The notes beneath the pieces were generated by a model, which worked only from the letters and a program-made list of their open reading frames with translations, made no database searches and had not been told where the DNA came from. From CBDANZ01 sp965197865 (GTDB lineage Bacteria; Acidobacteriota; Vicinamibacteria; Vicinamibacterales; CAVVIG01): 64,000 nt of DNA. The stretch lies in the NCBI GenBank assembly GCA_965197865.1, contig CBDANZ010000003.1, forward strand, positions 625,459-689,458, in the 5' to 3' direction. The position numbers and the translations under genes are program-made. Positions 61,733 to 64,000 of this stretch are shown here, in pieces; the first letter of the stretch is position 1, and the number at the start of each line of letters is the position of its first letter.

Positions 61733-64000
61733 CTATGTCACCGGCGAGGGCGGTGCAGATAGCCGCCCGCCTTTCCCTTCGTCCCTTGTCTTTTTCCCTT
61801 CCGCACCTGGGCGAAGGTCGGTCGACATCGGCGCGAGGGCCAGCGCGAGTACCTCGTCGATCGAGGAAACCAGATGCACCGTCAGCCCCTGGCGAAGCTC
61901 CGGCGTCAGATCTTCGTTCACGTTCTTCGCATTCTGTTTCGGCAGAATCACGCCGCGGATCCCCACGCGCCGCGCCGCCAGCACCTTTTCCTTGACGCCA
62001 CCAACCGGAAGCACTCGCCCTGACAGCGTGATCTCGCCCGTCATCGCGATGTCGCCGCGCACGGAGCGCCCGGTCAACTCAGACGCCATCGCCGTCACCA
62101 TCGTGACGCCGGCCGATGGGCCGTCCTTGGGAATCGCTCCCGCCGGCACGTGCACGTGCATTTCGGCGTTCTTGAAGAAGTCCGGGTCGATCCCGTACTC
62201 GCGCGCGTGGGTGCGCAGCCACGACAGCGCGGCGCGTGCCGACTCCTTCATGACGTCGCCGAGCTGGCCGGTGAGCGTAAGCGAGCCGGAGCCCGTCATC
62301 CGGGACGCTTCAACGAACAGCACCTCGCCGCCAGCTGGCGTCCACGCGAGGCCGATGGCGACACCTGGATCCTTGGTCCGCTCCCCCATTTCTTCGTCGA
62401 GGAACTTCGGCGCACCGCGCCATTGCACGACGACGTCCGGCGTCACCACGACGGCCGACTCGTCGCCCTCGGCCCGGCGGCGCGCCGTTTTGCGGCAAAG
62501 CGCGCCGATTTCTCGCTCCAGGTTTCGCACCCCGGCTTCACGCGTGTAGCCGCGAATCACCTGACGAAGCGCTTCCGGCGTGAACCGGATGAATTCTGGC
62601 GTGAGCCCGTGGTTCTTCACCTGCTTATCGACCAGATGGTCGGTCGCGATCTCGAGCTTCTCTTCCTCGGTATAGCCGGCGATCTCGAGGACCTCCATGC
62701 GATCCTTCAGCGCCGGCGGAACCGGATCGAGAAATGTTCGCCGTCGTAATGAACAACACCTCCGAAAGATCGAACGGCACGTCCAGGTAGTGGTCGCGGA
62801 ACGTGTTGTTTTGTTCGGGGTCGAGCACCTCAAGAAGCGCCGATGAGGGATCGCCCCGGAAGTCGGAACCGAGCTTGTCGACCTCGTCGAGAATGAACAC
62901 CGGGTTCTTCGACTCGGCGCGGCGTAGCCCCTGAATGATCTGGCCGGGCAGCGCGCCGATGTAGGTCCGGCGGTGGCCGCGGATTTCCGCCTCGTCGCGC
63001 ATCCCGCCGAGCGAGACGCGCACAAACTTGCGCCTCAGCGATTCGGCAATCGACCTTGCGAGCGACGTCTTGCCGACGCCAGGCGGTCCGACAAAGCACA
63101 GGATGGGTCCCTTCACCGACGGGTTCAGCTTCCGTACGGCGAGGTATTCGAGAATCCGGTCCTTGGCCCGTTCGAGGCCGGAGTGGTCGGCGTCGAGGAC
63201 GCGTTTCGTGTGGGGCAGACTGATCACCTCATCGGTGCGCTTCGCCCAGGGCAGCGCCACGAGCCAGTCCAGGTACGTGCGCGAGACCGTAAACTCCGCG
63301 GCCGCCGCCGGCATCTTCGAGAGCCGATCCAGCTCGCGCAGCGCCTCCTTCTTCACGCCCTCCGGCATGCCGACCGCCTCGATTCTCTCGGCCAGGTCCT
63401 CGATTTCCTTCGTCTGGTCGTCGCCTTCGCCGAGCTCCTTCTGAATGGCCTTCATCTGCTCGCGCAGAAAGTACTCGCGCTGGTTCTTTCCGACTTCCGA
63501 CTGCACCTGCGACTGAATCTTCGAGCCGAGCTCGAGCACTTCGAGCTCTTTTATCAGGAGCCGATTTAGGGTGTCCATCCGCGCGCGGATGTCGAGCGTT
63601 TCGAGCACCTCCTGCTTCACCGCGGTGCCGATCGTGGACAGGCTCGACGCGACGAAATCGGCGATCCGGCTAGGCTCCGTGATGTTGATCGCCAGCGTCT
63701 CCAGATCGTCTGAGAGCAACGGCGATAGCAACACCACCTGCTGGAAGTTCGTCCTGATGTTCCGCGCCAGCGCGTCAATCTCGAGGCGATCGGCCTCGTT
63801 GGTGCCTTCCGCCGCCGCGCTGACATGCGCGCGCAGATACGGCTGCGTCGCGACCACCTCTTTCAACCTGATCCGCGCGAGCCCCTGCACGATCAGGCGC
63901 AGGCTCCCGTCGGGCAGTTTGAACATCTTGTGAATGTGCGTTGCGGTGCCCACAAGGTAGAGATCGTCCTTCGTCGGCTCCTCGATGGCCGCGTCGCGCT
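61733..64000 (-). pseudogene. lon: ATP-dependent protease Lon, one frameshift, cut by window end
   Basis: The gene enters from the right edge (EEPTKDDLYLVGTATHIHKM). It holds the Lon N-terminal domain, the AAA+ P-loop CFVGPPGVGKTSLARS and Walker B NPVFILDEVDK, then changes frame. Up to LFITTAN the first frame fits. Then AACATTTCTCGAT near 62735 needs one T removed to give N-I-L-D-P, after which the second frame continues with VPPALKDRMEVLEIAGYTEE. The proteolytic domain has the catalytic Ser in IPKDGPSAGVTMVTA and Lys in PVGGVKEKVLAARRVG. As written no full Lon is made. One extra base in an otherwise perfect gene could be a sequencing error. Confidence 0.88.

Overview
The window reads as high-GC chromosomal DNA from an environmental bacterium. 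The best guess is Acidobacteriota, probably the Vicinamibacteria side. That guess rests on an acidobacterial-type von Willebrand A protein at 1.4 kb, tandem M16 peptidase pairs, an exo-N-acetylmuramidase of the DUF1343 type, a two-gene AddAB-like exonuclease and many short intergenic palindromes. No phage, insertion sequence, CRISPR array or rRNA operon is visible. It looks like ordinary chromosome with a gene-decay zone at the left end.

Layout. 0-12.5 kb is a decay-rich region: a cut methyltransferase, remnants of hydroxypyruvate isomerase and tartronate-semialdehyde reductase, a frameshifted BON protein, a KANL3-like hydrolase lying over a dead ferredoxin gene, an aconitase-family gene with its swivel domain first, apaG, an unknown dead gene behind a sigma-54-like site, two small nucleic-acid-binding genes, namZ, and dead DinB and amidohydrolase genes. 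12.5-16.8 kb holds an SRPBCC protein, pyk, an O-methyltransferase and an amidase. 16.8-23 kb is a minus-strand aspartate-family operon (asd-lysC-dapB-dapA-dapD-M20 peptidase). Its leader has the layout of a transcription attenuator: a threonine-bearing short ORF, two mutually exclusive hairpins and an intrinsic terminator just before asd.

23-36 kb holds a hydrolase, an mrp-M16-M16 operon, several zinc-ribbon genes and an AddAB-like pair. 36-42 kb holds an S9 hydrolase, tRNA-Ala(GGC), an ABC exporter, a dead vapC, a MocA-type nucleotidyltransferase, two cold-shock genes and tRNA-Sec. 42-48 kb holds a DUF4399 lipoprotein, a PHP phosphoesterase, a Fur regulator fused to a ferritin-like diiron domain, erpA, fdhE and class I fumarase. 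48-53 kb is a plus-strand run: methyltransferase, thiD, moaE, moaD, prfA, prmC, HIT protein. 53-56 kb is a second M16 pair plus a HAD phosphatase. 56-61.7 kb is ileS-lspA-lgt-rluD-NUDIX. Lon protease runs off the right edge with one frameshift.

How genes fit together. tRNA-Sec, FdhE, MoaD/MoaE and the MocA-like enzyme together predict a selenocysteine/molybdenum formate dehydrogenase elsewhere in the genome. The aspartate operon makes diaminopimelate and lysine precursors under apparent leader control. lspA and lgt serve lipoproteins such as the DUF4399 protein. Compactness is marked: stop codons shared in CTAG, start codons sharing CATG, many 4-bp gene overlaps, and -10-like boxes only 6-8 bases before start codons. 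Some frameshifts in otherwise healthy genes (lon, BON) could be sequencing errors. Dead genes that also carry nonsense substitutions look genuinely decayed.
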